Assembly (NCBI RefSeq): GCF_004765805.1 | Contig: NZ_SBIU01000004.1 | Span: 372,001 to 436,000, forward strand | Reading direction: 5' to 3' | DNA length: 64,000 nt | Source of the DNA: Halorussus halobius | Lineage (GTDB): Archaea > Halobacteriota > Halobacteria > Halobacteriales > Haladaptataceae | Part shown: positions 50,130 to 58,061 of the stretch, piece after piece | Position numbering within the stretch: the stretch's first letter is position 1 | How the letters are laid out: each line of letters starts with the position of its first letter | Made by a program: the position numbers and the translations under genes | Notes under the pieces: model-generated | What the model was told of the DNA's origin: nothing | What the model saw: the letters and a program-made list of their open reading frames with translations, nothing else | Databases searched by the model: none

Positions 50130-50375
50130 TCACTCCGTCTTGCGCACGTAGTGTTTGTACGCGTCGTCGCCTTCCTCCTGGTCGAGGAGCTCGACGCCCT
50201 CGGTCCCGGACGCCTAGCCGTCGATGTCGCTCATGCTTCCGGAATCGGTCGCCACCACTTCGAGGACCTCGTCGGCGGCGAGTTCGTCGATGGCCGACTT
50301 GGTTTTCACGACTGGCATGGGACACGATGCGCCTTTGACGTCGAGCGTCTCCGCGATGTCGAATTCGGCGCTCAT
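50130..50375 (-). pseudogene. TusA-family sulfur carrier with an in-frame amber codon
   Basis: 81-codon frame. It starts MSAEFDIAETLDVKGASCPM; the active cysteine is C18 in CPMPVVKTK. At codon 54 (TAG, 50214-50216) the family has Trp (GxW after MSDIDG), then reading continues in frame ASGTEGVELLDQEEG to YVRKTE and TGA at 50130, two bases before dsrE. One G-to-A change (TGG to TAG) explains this. The rest is well preserved, so the change is recent, a read error, or tolerated. The 53-residue product keeps the cysteine but loses the last strand and helix. Confidence 0.8.
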
Positions 50376-50396
50376 TGGTTGTCCGCTCCGGTGGCC

Positions 50397-50421
50397 AGTA
50401 TTGGAGCTATCGCACAATACT
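50397..50421. promoter_or_regulatory. Operator-like element 1, AGTATTG-N11-CAATACT (tusA-dsrE promoter)
   Basis: Exact 7-bp inverted repeat with an 11-nt spacer, 22-46 nt before the tusA ATG at 50375, where the TATA box of a minus-strand promoter should lie. The same element occurs at two further promoters of the cluster. Confidence 0.7.
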
Positions 50422-50553
50422 CGCTACCCGACTAAAAGATTGTTGGTTCTTGTGTTTTCTGCGAACTACTGCTTTGACGTGCATCTCTATAAGCGCGTTA
50501 ATGGGGGGGCAACTTCCGGATATATTTTCGTCCCCCTCCAATATCGCGGAGAT

Positions 50554-50578
50554 AGTATTGTACATCTATAGAAATACT
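50554..50578. promoter_or_regulatory. Operator-like element 2, AGTATTG-N11-AAATACT (rhodanese-MBL promoter)
   Basis: Six of seven bases of the right arm match the element at 50397-50421, with the same 11-nt spacer. Extended arms ATAGTATT (50552-50559) and AATACTAT (50573-50580) are perfectly complementary. It lies 47-71 nt before the ATG at 50625, in an AT-rich stretch. Confidence 0.7.
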
Positions 50579-50624
50579 ATGGAAATGCTTTTGTGTGTTC
50601 GGCCGGTAGAAGCGACCACACGAC

Positions 50625-51818
50625 ATGAACGCTGACGAGTTCCCCACCCCGGAGGTCGCCGTGGAACCGGTCGAGCCGGAATCGCTGAAAGACCGCATCG
50701 ACGCCCGACAGTCGGTCACGCTCCTCGACGCGCGCATGCACTCCGAGTACGAGGAGTGGCACATCGACGGCGAGAACGTCACGTCGATCAACGTCCCGTA
50801 CGTCGAGTTCCTCGACGACAAGATCGACGAGGACGTCCTCGACCGCATCCCCGAGGACCGCAAAATCACGGTCCTGTGCGCGAAAGGCGGCGCAAGCGAG
50901 TACGTCGCGGGCACGCTCGCGGAGCGTGGGTACGACGTCGACCACCTCGAGGGCGGAATGAACGGCTGGGCGAGCGTCTACGAGGCCGTCGAGGTCACCG
51001 GCTACGACGGTGCCGGGACGCTCGTCCAGTACCAGCGTCCCTCCTCGGGCTGTCTCGGCTACCTCCTCTACGACGACGGCCAAGCCGCGATCGTCGACCC
51101 GCTTCGGGCGTTCACCGACCGCTACCTGGAGGATGCCGCCGACCTCGGCGTCGACCTCCAGTACGCGCTGGACACCCACGTCCACGCCGACCACGTCTCG
51201 GGCGTGCGTGCGCTCGACGACGAGGGTGTCGAGGGCGTCATCCCCGAGGCGGCCGTCGACCGCGGCGTCACGTACGCCGACGAGCTGACCACGGTCGAGG
51301 ACGGTGACACCTTCGAGGTCGGCGACGCGACTATCGAAGCGGTCTACACGCCAGGTCACACGACCGGGATGACCTCCTATCTCGTCGACGGCAGCCTGCT
51401 CGCGACCGGCGACGGCCTCTTCGTCGAGAGCATCGCCCGCCCAGACCTCGAAGCGGGCGACGAGGACGCGCCCGACGCGGCCCGCACGCTCTACGAGTCC
51501 CTGCAAGAGCGGGTACTGTCGCTGTCCGACGACACGCTGGTCGGCGGCGCGCACTTCGGCGACGCCGCCGAGCCGGCCGCCGACGGCACCTACACCGCGC
51601 CGCTCGGCGACCTCGTCGACGAGATGGACGCGCTCACGATGGACGAGGACGCGTTCGTCGAGTTGCTCCTCTCGGACATGCCGCCCCGGCCGGCCAACTA
51701 CGAGGACATCATCGCGACGAACCTCGGGCAGCACGCGGTCGACGACGAGGAAGCGTTCACGCTCGAACTCGGGCCGAACAACTGCGCAGCGAGTCAGGAG
51801 TCGCTGGCGGGTGACTAG
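50625..51818 (+). CDS. Rhodanese / MBL-fold persulfide dioxygenase-like fusion
   Basis: 397-aa protein. Residues about 15-125 are a rhodanese domain with active C85 in LCAKGGASEY; about 130-397 is a metallo-beta-lactamase domain with HVHADH at 185-190, TPGHTTGMTSYLV and a GGAHFGDAA loop for the second metal site. The combination is typical of ETHE1/BLH-like persulfide dioxygenases, oxidising protein or low-molecular persulfides to sulfite. First gene of a plus-strand sulfur operon with YeeE/YedE and PiT genes following, six bases from the next gene. Confidence 0.88.
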   Translation: MNADEFPTPEVAVEPVEPESLKDRIDARQSVTLLDARMHSEYEEWHIDGENVTSINVPYVEFLDDKIDEDVLDRIPEDRKITVLCAKGGASEYVAGTLAERGYDVDHLEGGMNGWASVYEAVEVTGYDGAGTLVQYQRPSSGCLGYLLYDDGQAAIVDPLRAFTDRYLEDAADLGVDLQYALDTHVHADHVSGVRALDDEGVEGVIPEAAVDRGVTYADELTTVEDGDTFEVGDATIEAVYTPGHTTGMTSYLVDGSLLATGDGLFVESIARPDLEAGDEDAPDAARTLYESLQERVLSLSDDTLVGGAHFGDAAEPAADGTYTAPLGDLVDEMDALTMDEDAFVELLLSDMPPRPANYEDIIATNLGQHAVDDEEAFTLELGPNNCAASQESLAGD

Positions 51819-51824
51819 ACGCCG

Positions 51825-52382
51825 ATGGTGATCGACCCAGTCGCTCTCCAGTCGGCCACGGGGCCGTTCCCGAACGGCATCGGCCGGTACGCCGTCGGCG
51901 GGTTACTCGTCGGGCTCGGCACCCTCCTGATATACGCCGGGACGGGCATCCCCGCCGGCGCGAGCACGTTCCTCGAATCGACGCTGTCGTACGTCTCCGA
52001 CCAGTCGCGGTTCCAGCAGTACGTCGCCTCGCGGGACTGGCGGCTCGTGTTCACGGCCGGCATCGTCCTCGGCGGGCTAGCGTTCGCGGCGACGTTCCAG
52101 TCCGGGCTGGTGTCCAGTTCGCTGTACGAACCCGGGACCACCGGGCAGTTGCACGAGGTCGCGGGCCTGACGCTGTGGACGACCGACGTCCAGGCCTGGC
52201 GGCTGTTCCTCGGCGGCATCCTCGTCGGCATCGGCACGCGCGTCGGCAGGGGCTGTACGTCCGGACACGGCGTCTGTGGGGTCGGCTCGGCGTCGAAGAC
52301 GTCGCTGGTCGGCGTCGCGACGTTCCTGACGGTGGCGGTCGGGACGGCTCAGGTCGTCACCGCGCTGGGGGTGAGCCCGTGA
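51825..52382 (+). CDS. YeeE/YedE (TsuA-like) permease half, N-terminal type
   Basis: 185-aa membrane protein with about five helices. GIGRYAVGGLLVGLGTLLIYAG opens it, and the conserved cysteine motif GRGCTSGHGVCGVG (about 151-164) is the sulfur-handling signature of YeeE/TsuA thiosulfate transporters. Haloarchaea carry the family as two half-length proteins, of which this is the first. Starts six bases after the rhodanese-MBL stop. Confidence 0.87.
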   Translation: MVIDPVALQSATGPFPNGIGRYAVGGLLVGLGTLLIYAGTGIPAGASTFLESTLSYVSDQSRFQQYVASRDWRLVFTAGIVLGGLAFAATFQSGLVSSSLYEPGTTGQLHEVAGLTLWTTDVQAWRLFLGGILVGIGTRVGRGCTSGHGVCGVGSASKTSLVGVATFLTVAVGTAQVVTALGVSP

Positions 52383-52507
52383 TGGCCGAACTGCGAGGTG
52401 CGAACGGACCGACCAGCCCGGGAAGCGAGCGGCGAACGGCCGTGAGCCGCGAGCGGCGAGCGTCGCGGAACCCGCCAACGGGAGCAACCGGAGGGCACGA
52501 CGCGTGA
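52382..52507 (+). CDS. Possible coupled 41-aa peptide between the two YeeE/YedE halves
   Basis: ATG at 52382 overlaps the yeeE stop (TGATG), and its TGA at 52505-52507 overlaps the GTG start at 52504 (GTGA). The peptide is Arg/Gly-rich (MAELRGANGPTSPG...) and contains imperfect GAGCGGCGA repeats. It could be a translational bridge or simply an insertion that happens to remain open. Not recognised. Confidence 0.3.
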   Translation: MAELRGANGPTSPGSERRTAVSRERRASRNPPTGATGGHDA

Positions 52508-52965
52508 GCGACGACCGCCACGCCCTGTTCAAGCCGCTGCTCTTCGTCGGCGGCCTGACCTTCGGGTTCGGGCTCGGGTTCAGCCACATGGCGCGGCCGG
52601 AGGTCGTGTTGCACTTCCTCCAGCTCGACGACCTCGGGCTCCCGTTCGTCATGTTCGGGGCCGCCATCGTCTCGGGAATCGGGTTCGCCGTCCTCCCCCG
52701 GATTCGGGACGCCGCACCGCTCACCGGCGACCCCTACGAGCGACGGTTGAAGCCGTTCGACCGGAACGTCCTCGTCGGCGGCGCTATCTTCGGCGTCGGC
52801 TGGGGGCTGTCGGGCATCTGTCCGGGCGCGGCCTACGCCAGCCTCGGCGTCGGCAACGTCACCATCCTGTGGGCGCTGGCCGGGATGTTCCTCGGCGCGT
52901 ACCTCCAGGGCTACTGGCGCAGCCACAGCCGAGCCCGCGAGACCGACCCGGCGGGGGCCGACTGA
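52504..52965 (+). CDS. YeeE/YedE permease half, C-terminal type
   Basis: 153-aa membrane protein with about four helices. LFVGGLTFGFGLGFSHMARPEV (first 33 residues) and the second cysteine motif GLSGICPGAAYASLGVGN (about 100-117) are typical. GTG start at 52504. Pairs with the protein at 51825-52382 to form a thiosulfate or sulfur-compound importer by family analogy. The PiT gene follows 14 nt downstream. Confidence 0.87.
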   Translation: MSDDRHALFKPLLFVGGLTFGFGLGFSHMARPEVVLHFLQLDDLGLPFVMFGAAIVSGIGFAVLPRIRDAAPLTGDPYERRLKPFDRNVLVGGAIFGVGWGLSGICPGAAYASLGVGNVTILWALAGMFLGAYLQGYWRSHSRARETDPAGAD

Positions 52966-52979
52966 CCGCCACGCCGCCG

Positions 52980-54152
52980 ATGGACGCCGCGCTCGTCGCC
53001 CTGTTCGTCGGGGCAGCGCTCGCCAGCCTGTTCATGTCGTGGGTCATCGGTGCCGGGTCGAGCGGTGCGACCCCGTTCGCGCCCGCGGTCGGCGCGAACG
53101 CCATCGGGACGATGCGGGCCGCCTTTCTGGTCGGGCTGTTCGGGTTCGCCGGTGCCGTCACGCAAGGGGGCAACGTCTCGGAAGCCGTGGGAAGTGGCCT
53201 GGTCGGCGGCGCGACCGTCCCCGTCGCCGGCGTCATCCTGGTGTTACTCCTGGGTGCCGGACTGATGGCGGTCGGCATCACGACGGGCTACCCCATCGCG
53301 ACCGCGTTCACGGTGACCGGCGCTGTCGTCGGCGTCGGCCTCGCCCTGGGTGGAACCCCCGTCTGGTCGAAGTACCGCCAGATAGCTGCCGTCTGGGCGT
53401 TGACGCCGCTCGTCGGTGGCGGAATCGCGTTCGCCATCGCGAGCGTTCTCCCGCGACCCGACGTACCCGAACGGTACACCGTCCCGGCGCTCGTCGGCGT
53501 CGTTGCTGCCGTCCTCGTGAACGTCGAGTTCAGCTTCCTCGGCAGGGGCAACACCGCGGGGACGGTCAGCGAGCTCGGACAGCAGGCGGTCGCGATCGAT
53601 AGCCGTGCGTCGGCGGTCGTCGTGACTGCTGGCACAGCGCTGGCCGTCGCCGCCGTGGTCCGGTGGGACGTTTGCCGCGACCAGCGCGGGGGACTGCGGC
53701 GCGTGCTGCTCGCGCTGGGCTCGCTCGTCGCGTTTTCCGCGGGCGGCAGCCAGGTCGGACTCGCGGTCGGGCCGTTGCTCCCGCTGCTCGACGAGGTGGC
53801 GGTGTCGATGTTCGCGGTGCTCGTCGGCGGTGGCCTGGGGATGCTCGCGGGCTCGTGGACGGGCGCACCTCGGATGATAAAGTCACTCGCACGGGACTAC
53901 TCGTCGCTCGGACCGCGGCGCTCTATCTCGGCGCTCGTGCCGTCGTTCCTGATCGCGCAACTGGCCGTCCTGCTGGGCGTTCCCGTGTCGTTCAACGAGA
54001 TCGTCGTCAGCGCGATCATCGGGAGCGGTGCGGCGGTCGGCGGCCGGGACGCGGTCGACGCGCGGAAGATTCTCGTGACGCTGGGCGCGTGGGTCGGTTC
54101 GTTCGCGCTCTCGTTCGTGCTCGCGTACGCTGCGGGCGTTCTCCTCCTGTAG
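52980..54152 (+). CDS. PiT-family permease in the sulfur operon
   Basis: 390-aa permease very similar to the one at 7997-9190: GAGSSGATPFAPAVGANAIG (about 23-42), TTGYPIATAFTVTGAVVGVG, FSAGGSQVGLAVGPLLPLLD and VPVSFNEIVVSAIIGSG. The ATG at 52980 is chosen since the preceding in-frame region belongs to the yedE C-terminus. Being last in an operon for persulfide oxidation and thiosulfate-type uptake, it may carry sulfate, sulfite or thiosulfate (the PiT member CysP of Bacillus carries sulfate). Confidence 0.85.
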   Translation: MDAALVALFVGAALASLFMSWVIGAGSSGATPFAPAVGANAIGTMRAAFLVGLFGFAGAVTQGGNVSEAVGSGLVGGATVPVAGVILVLLLGAGLMAVGITTGYPIATAFTVTGAVVGVGLALGGTPVWSKYRQIAAVWALTPLVGGGIAFAIASVLPRPDVPERYTVPALVGVVAAVLVNVEFSFLGRGNTAGTVSELGQQAVAIDSRASAVVVTAGTALAVAAVVRWDVCRDQRGGLRRVLLALGSLVAFSAGGSQVGLAVGPLLPLLDEVAVSMFAVLVGGGLGMLAGSWTGAPRMIKSLARDYSSLGPRRSISALVPSFLIAQLAVLLGVPVSFNEIVVSAIIGSGAAVGGRDAVDARKILVTLGAWVGSFALSFVLAYAAGVLLL

Positions 54153-54554
54153 CCTCGGCCAGAAGCGACCGGTGACTCGGTCGGCAGCCCGTTGGCGGTC
54201 CCGGCGAGCCGGTGGTACCGATGCCGGACTCGACGGCCGAACGACGCCGCCGGGACCCGGCGTGGGGCCGGTCGGATGTTTTCGCGGGCTCGGGAAACCC
54301 GACCGGGCGTGGTTCCGAGCGCTCGTCGGGCGGGGAGAACCGCGTCCGGTCGACGGTCAATGGCGACGTCGAGCGGTTGCTCGACGACTGGTCCCGGCGT
54401 CGAAGCTAATCGCACCGTCTCCCGGCGTCGCAGTTCCCGGGCGGTGCGTTCGCTCGCGACTGTCCAGTGGACCGCCCCCGCACCCAATTATATTGGGTAG
54501 TATTGTATATAGCACCCAAAACTCTTAATTCGCACTGGAGCGTAGGAACCGGCG
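54153..54554. other. Intergenic region before trxA
   Basis: The first about 320 bases are GC-rich with only antisense-like shadow frames; no gene is supported. The last 80 bases turn AT-rich and hold the promoter of the thioredoxin gene. Besides the shared element at 54499-54523, CCCAAT (54483-54488) pairs with ATTGGG (54492-54497), and TTGGGT pairs with ACCCAA (54514-54519). Confidence 0.6.
54499..54523. promoter_or_regulatory. Operator-like element 3, AGTATTG-N11-CAAAACT (trxA promoter)
   Basis: Left arm identical to the elements at 50397 and 50554, 11-nt spacer, right arm six of seven. It overlaps TATTGTATATAG, the likely TATA, 32-56 nt before the ATG at 54555. Suggests co-regulation of thioredoxin with the sulfur relay genes. 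Confidence 0.65.
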
Positions 54555-54914
54555 ATGGCAACCGATACTGCAGCCGACGCTGACAACGCCCCCGCGGACG
54601 AGCCGCTCCACGTCGACGGCGAAGCCCAACTCGGCGACGTCGTCGCCGACAACGACGTCGTCCTCACGGACTTCTACGCCGACTGGTGTGGCCCCTGTCA
54701 GCTGCTCGACCCCATCGTCGAGACGCTGGCCGAAGACACCGACGCCACCGTCGCCAAGGTCGACGTCGACGCCAACCAGCAGCTCGCGGCCGCCTACGGC
54801 GTCCGGGGCGTCCCGACGCTCGTCCTGTTCGCCGACGGCGAGCAGGTCGAAGAGACCGTGGGCCTCGAAGACGAAGGGGAGCTTCGCGCGCTCATCGAAA
54901 CCTACACGGACTGA
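54555..54914 (+). CDS. Thioredoxin
   Basis: 119-aa thioredoxin with WCGPC at 44-48, VTDFYAD-type strand (VLTDFYADW), cis-proline loop GVRGVPTLVLF (about 82-92) and a short acidic N-terminal extension. It can reduce persulfides on TusA/DsrE or rhodanese cysteines. Placed downstream of the sulfur operon with its own promoter that carries the common element. Confidence 0.94.
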   Translation: MATDTAADADNAPADEPLHVDGEAQLGDVVADNDVVLTDFYADWCGPCQLLDPIVETLAEDTDATVAKVDVDANQQLAAAYGVRGVPTLVLFADGEQVEETVGLEDEGELRALIETYTD

Positions 54915-54982
54915 TTTCCGCCCCGAAGCGTGGGTTTCGACTCGCAACGCCGTACCGGAAGAGAGACGGAAGCTCCGACGGG

Positions 54983-56158
54983 CTACTCGGTCGTCGCCTC
55001 CAGAAGCAGGTCCGTGAGCGAGACGATTACTTCGCTCGCCACGTGCTTCGTCGCCGCTTCCGGGCCCGAAGTCGGCCGAAAGAGGTGGTCGAGATCGGCG
55101 TACGACTGGAACGTCACGCTCGAATCGTCGGCGAACGCGTCGCGCCATCGACCGAAGTCCTTCTCGGGAGACACCTGCGCATCCGATTCGCCCTGGAACA
55201 CGGCCATCGGTATCGAGAGGTCCGACGCCGTCTCGATGGGGTCGTACTCGGCCAGGCTGCGCCAGAAAGCGCCCGGGAATCCGAGCACGTCCTCGTCGGG
55301 GTCGAACTCGCCGGCGCGTATCCGCTCGACGCCGGCACGGATTTCGGCTCGCGTCTCCGTCGCCGGGAACTGTTCGGACTGTTCGAGCAACAGTTCCGAC
55401 AGCGGCCGGGCGTTCGCCGCGAGCAGCCCGAGCCCGGAGACGGAGTCCGACCGGGCGGCGATCAGCGGCGCCGCCATCCCGCCGAGGCTGTGTCCGACGA
55501 CGACCACCGCGTCGACCTCTTCACGCATCCGGTCGACGGCGGCGACGGCGTCCTCGACGACGACGCGGTCGAGGGTGTGTTCGGCCGGCGGGACGGACTC
55601 GGCTGCGGTTCGTTTGTCGTATCTGAGTACCGGAACGCCCGCCGAGGCCAGCCCCAGCGCGAGGTCCTTGAGCGGTTTGCTCCCGTCCACGGTCCCGTCG
55701 CGGTCCATCGGGCCCGACCCGTGGACGAGGACGACCCCGACCGCCGAGTCGACTCCCCGGCGCGCGAGGGTCCCCGGAAGCTCGCCAGCACGGCCATCGA
55801 CGACGCAGTCCGTTTCGGTCACGTCATCCTCGACGTAGGCCGGGCGGTCGTACGAGACGTCGCCGGCGTCGAGGTACTGCAGGCCCGCGATAGCGTCCCC
55901 CTCTACGACGACGCGAACCCGTTGCGTTCCGCCGGCGAACTCGAGCGTCACGGCGGTCGCGTCGTGTCCCTGGACCGTGAACGACTCCGAATCGCTGATT
56001 CCGACGAACGGCCCGAACCGCTCCTGAAGCGTCGTCCAAGTCTCGGCGAGCTCCGACGCCGAGTAGGTGGCCCCGAGCTGGGCCGTGAACTGGTCGACCG
56101 CGGCGTCGTACTCGCCGTCCGCGACCGTCTCGATGAACCGTATCGCTGGCGAACTCAT
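54983..56158 (-). CDS. Alpha/beta hydrolase with N-terminal DUF3887 domain
   Basis: 391-aa protein. Residues 1-100 form a DUF3887-like (NTF2-like) domain (FIETVADGEYDAAVDQFTA, EFAGGTQRVRVVVEGD). The hydrolase domain has VVLVHGSGPMDRDGT (oxyanion; about 140-154), nucleophile Ser in VVVGHSLGGMAAPLI (about 220), and Asp/His in MAVFQGESDAQVSPEKDF and YADLDHLFRP. Resembles acyl-peptide or bacillus-type YfkN/estD esterases. No signal peptide seen. Diverges from serA. Confidence 0.82.
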   Translation of the reverse strand: MSSPAIRFIETVADGEYDAAVDQFTAQLGATYSASELAETWTTLQERFGPFVGISDSESFTVQGHDATAVTLEFAGGTQRVRVVVEGDAIAGLQYLDAGDVSYDRPAYVEDDVTETDCVVDGRAGELPGTLARRGVDSAVGVVLVHGSGPMDRDGTVDGSKPLKDLALGLASAGVPVLRYDKRTAAESVPPAEHTLDRVVVEDAVAAVDRMREEVDAVVVVGHSLGGMAAPLIAARSDSVSGLGLLAANARPLSELLLEQSEQFPATETRAEIRAGVERIRAGEFDPDEDVLGFPGAFWRSLAEYDPIETASDLSIPMAVFQGESDAQVSPEKDFGRWRDAFADDSSVTFQSYADLDHLFRPTSGPEAATKHVASEVIVSLTDLLLEATTE

Positions 56159-56288
56159 CGTGCGTATCGTGTCCGAAGGACTGCGGGCTTACGACAGTTT
56201 CCATCCGGTCGTCGTCCCGGTTGCCGCGGGCTCGGCAAAAGCCACGGACGAAGAAAGGGTTATCCCGTCAGCACCAGTCCGATTATCC

Positions 56289-57875
56289 ATGAAGGTTCTC
56301 GTCACGGACCCCATCGCGGACGCGGGTCTGGAGCGACTCGAAGCGGCCGGTCACGAGGTCGAAACCGCCTACGAGGTCGAGGGGGACGCCCTGCTGGCCG
56401 CCGTCTCGGACGCCAACGCGCTCGTGGTCCGCTCGGGTACCGAGGTGACCGAGGCAGTGTTCGACGCCGCTCCGGACCTGGTCATCGTCGGCCGGGCGGG
56501 CATCGGCGTCGACAACATCGACATCGACGCCGCGACCGACCACGGCGTCATCGTCGCCAACGCGCCGCAGGGCAACGTCCGGGCGGCGGCCGAACACACC
56601 GTCGCCATGGCGTTCGCGACCGCGCGCTCGATTCCCCAAGCCCACGCCCGACTCCGTGACGGCGAGTGGGCCAAGGGCGACTACCTCGGCACGGAAGTCA
56701 ACGCCAAGACGCTCGGCGTGGTCGGACTCGGCCGCGTGGGCCAGGAGGTCGCCAAGAAGCTCGACTCGCTGGGGATGGAGCTGGTGGCCTACGACCCCTA
56801 CATCAGCGAGGACCGCGCGGCCCAGCTCGGCGCGGAACTCGTGGACCTCGACGACTGCCTCGACCGCGCGGACTTCCTGACGGTCCACACGCCGCTGACC
56901 CCCGAGACGGAGGGGCTCATCTCCGAGGAGGAACTCGCCCAACTGGAGGGCGGCTACGTGGTCAACTGCGCCCGGGGCGGCGTCGTCGACGAGGACGCGC
57001 TGGCCGAAGCCGTCGAGGACGGCGTCCTCGCGGGCGCGGCGGTCGACGTGTTCGCCGACGAACCCATCTCGCCGGACAACCCGCTGCTCGACGTCGAGGA
57101 CGTGGTGGTCACGCCCCACCTCGGCGCGAGCACCGAGGCCGCACAGGAGAACGTCGCGACCAGCACGGCCGACCAGATAGTCGCGGCGTTCGCCGAGGAG
57201 CCGGTCGTCAACGCGCTCAACGCCCCCTCCATCGACGAGAGCGCGTTCCCGCGCATCGAGCCGTACATCGGCCTCGCCGAGACCGCCGGCAAGATAGCGA
57301 CCCAACTGCTCGACGAGCGCATCGAGTCCATCGAGGTGACCTACGAGGGCGACATCGCCGAGGAGGACGTGGAACTCGTGACCGCCAGCGCCCAGAAGGG
57401 CGTGTTCCAGCCGCTCGAATGGCAGGTCAACGCGGTCAACGCACCCCAGATAGCCGAGGACCGGGGCGTCGAGGTGACCGAGAGCAAGACCCGCCAGACC
57501 GACGACTTCCAGAGTCTGGTCCGCGTGACCGTGGCGGGCGACGACGAGTCGGTCAGCGTCGAGGGCACGCTGTTCACCGGCGACGAGCCCCGCATCGTCC
57601 GCGTCGACGACTACCGGGTCGACGCCATCCCGCACGGCCACATGCTGGTCGCGCGCAACGAGGACGCGCCGGGCGTCATCGGCTTCATCGGGACCGTGCT
57701 GGGCGACCACGACGTCAACATCGCGGGGATGTTCAACGCCCGCGAGGCCCACGGCCGCGAGGCGCTGACGGTGTACACCCTCGACGAGCAGGTGCCCGAC
57801 GAGGCCAAGGAGGCGCTGGAGAGCGACGAGAGGATTATCGAGGCTCGGTACATCGAGTTGAACGGCGCGGAGTAG
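56289..57875 (+). CDS. serA: D-3-phosphoglycerate dehydrogenase
   Basis: 528-aa enzyme oxidising 3-phosphoglycerate to 3-phosphohydroxypyruvate (NAD), the first step of serine synthesis. NAD-binding GLGRVGQEVA at 147-156, catalytic Arg in NCARGGVVDE (about 230), Glu in DVFADEPIS (about 260), His in TPHLGASTEAA (about 280). An ASB domain follows (about 320-450) and a C-terminal ACT domain (about 455-528; MLVARNEDAPGVIGFIG) that binds serine in relatives. The TATA-like GGTTATCCC lies about 27-36 nt before the ATG at 56289. Confidence 0.95.
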   Translation: MKVLVTDPIADAGLERLEAAGHEVETAYEVEGDALLAAVSDANALVVRSGTEVTEAVFDAAPDLVIVGRAGIGVDNIDIDAATDHGVIVANAPQGNVRAAAEHTVAMAFATARSIPQAHARLRDGEWAKGDYLGTEVNAKTLGVVGLGRVGQEVAKKLDSLGMELVAYDPYISEDRAAQLGAELVDLDDCLDRADFLTVHTPLTPETEGLISEEELAQLEGGYVVNCARGGVVDEDALAEAVEDGVLAGAAVDVFADEPISPDNPLLDVEDVVVTPHLGASTEAAQENVATSTADQIVAAFAEEPVVNALNAPSIDESAFPRIEPYIGLAETAGKIATQLLDERIESIEVTYEGDIAEEDVELVTASAQKGVFQPLEWQVNAVNAPQIAEDRGVEVTESKTRQTDDFQSLVRVTVAGDDESVSVEGTLFTGDEPRIVRVDDYRVDAIPHGHMLVARNEDAPGVIGFIGTVLGDHDVNIAGMFNAREAHGREALTVYTLDEQVPDEAKEALESDERIIEARYIELNGAE

Positions 57876-58061
57876 AGGTCTCGGAAACCGTTTGCGGATT
57901 CTAGAGCGTCGGTAGTGCCGTGGACTGTCGAGGAAACGTCCGGCACAACGTTGCAACGCTGTGCGTTAGTTCGGCTCGTCCGGTTGCGGACGCTGTCGCC
58001 CTCGGGACGGTCAGTGTCCCTCGAAGAGGAATCGAGGGGCGTGGAAGCCGACCGCTGGCTT

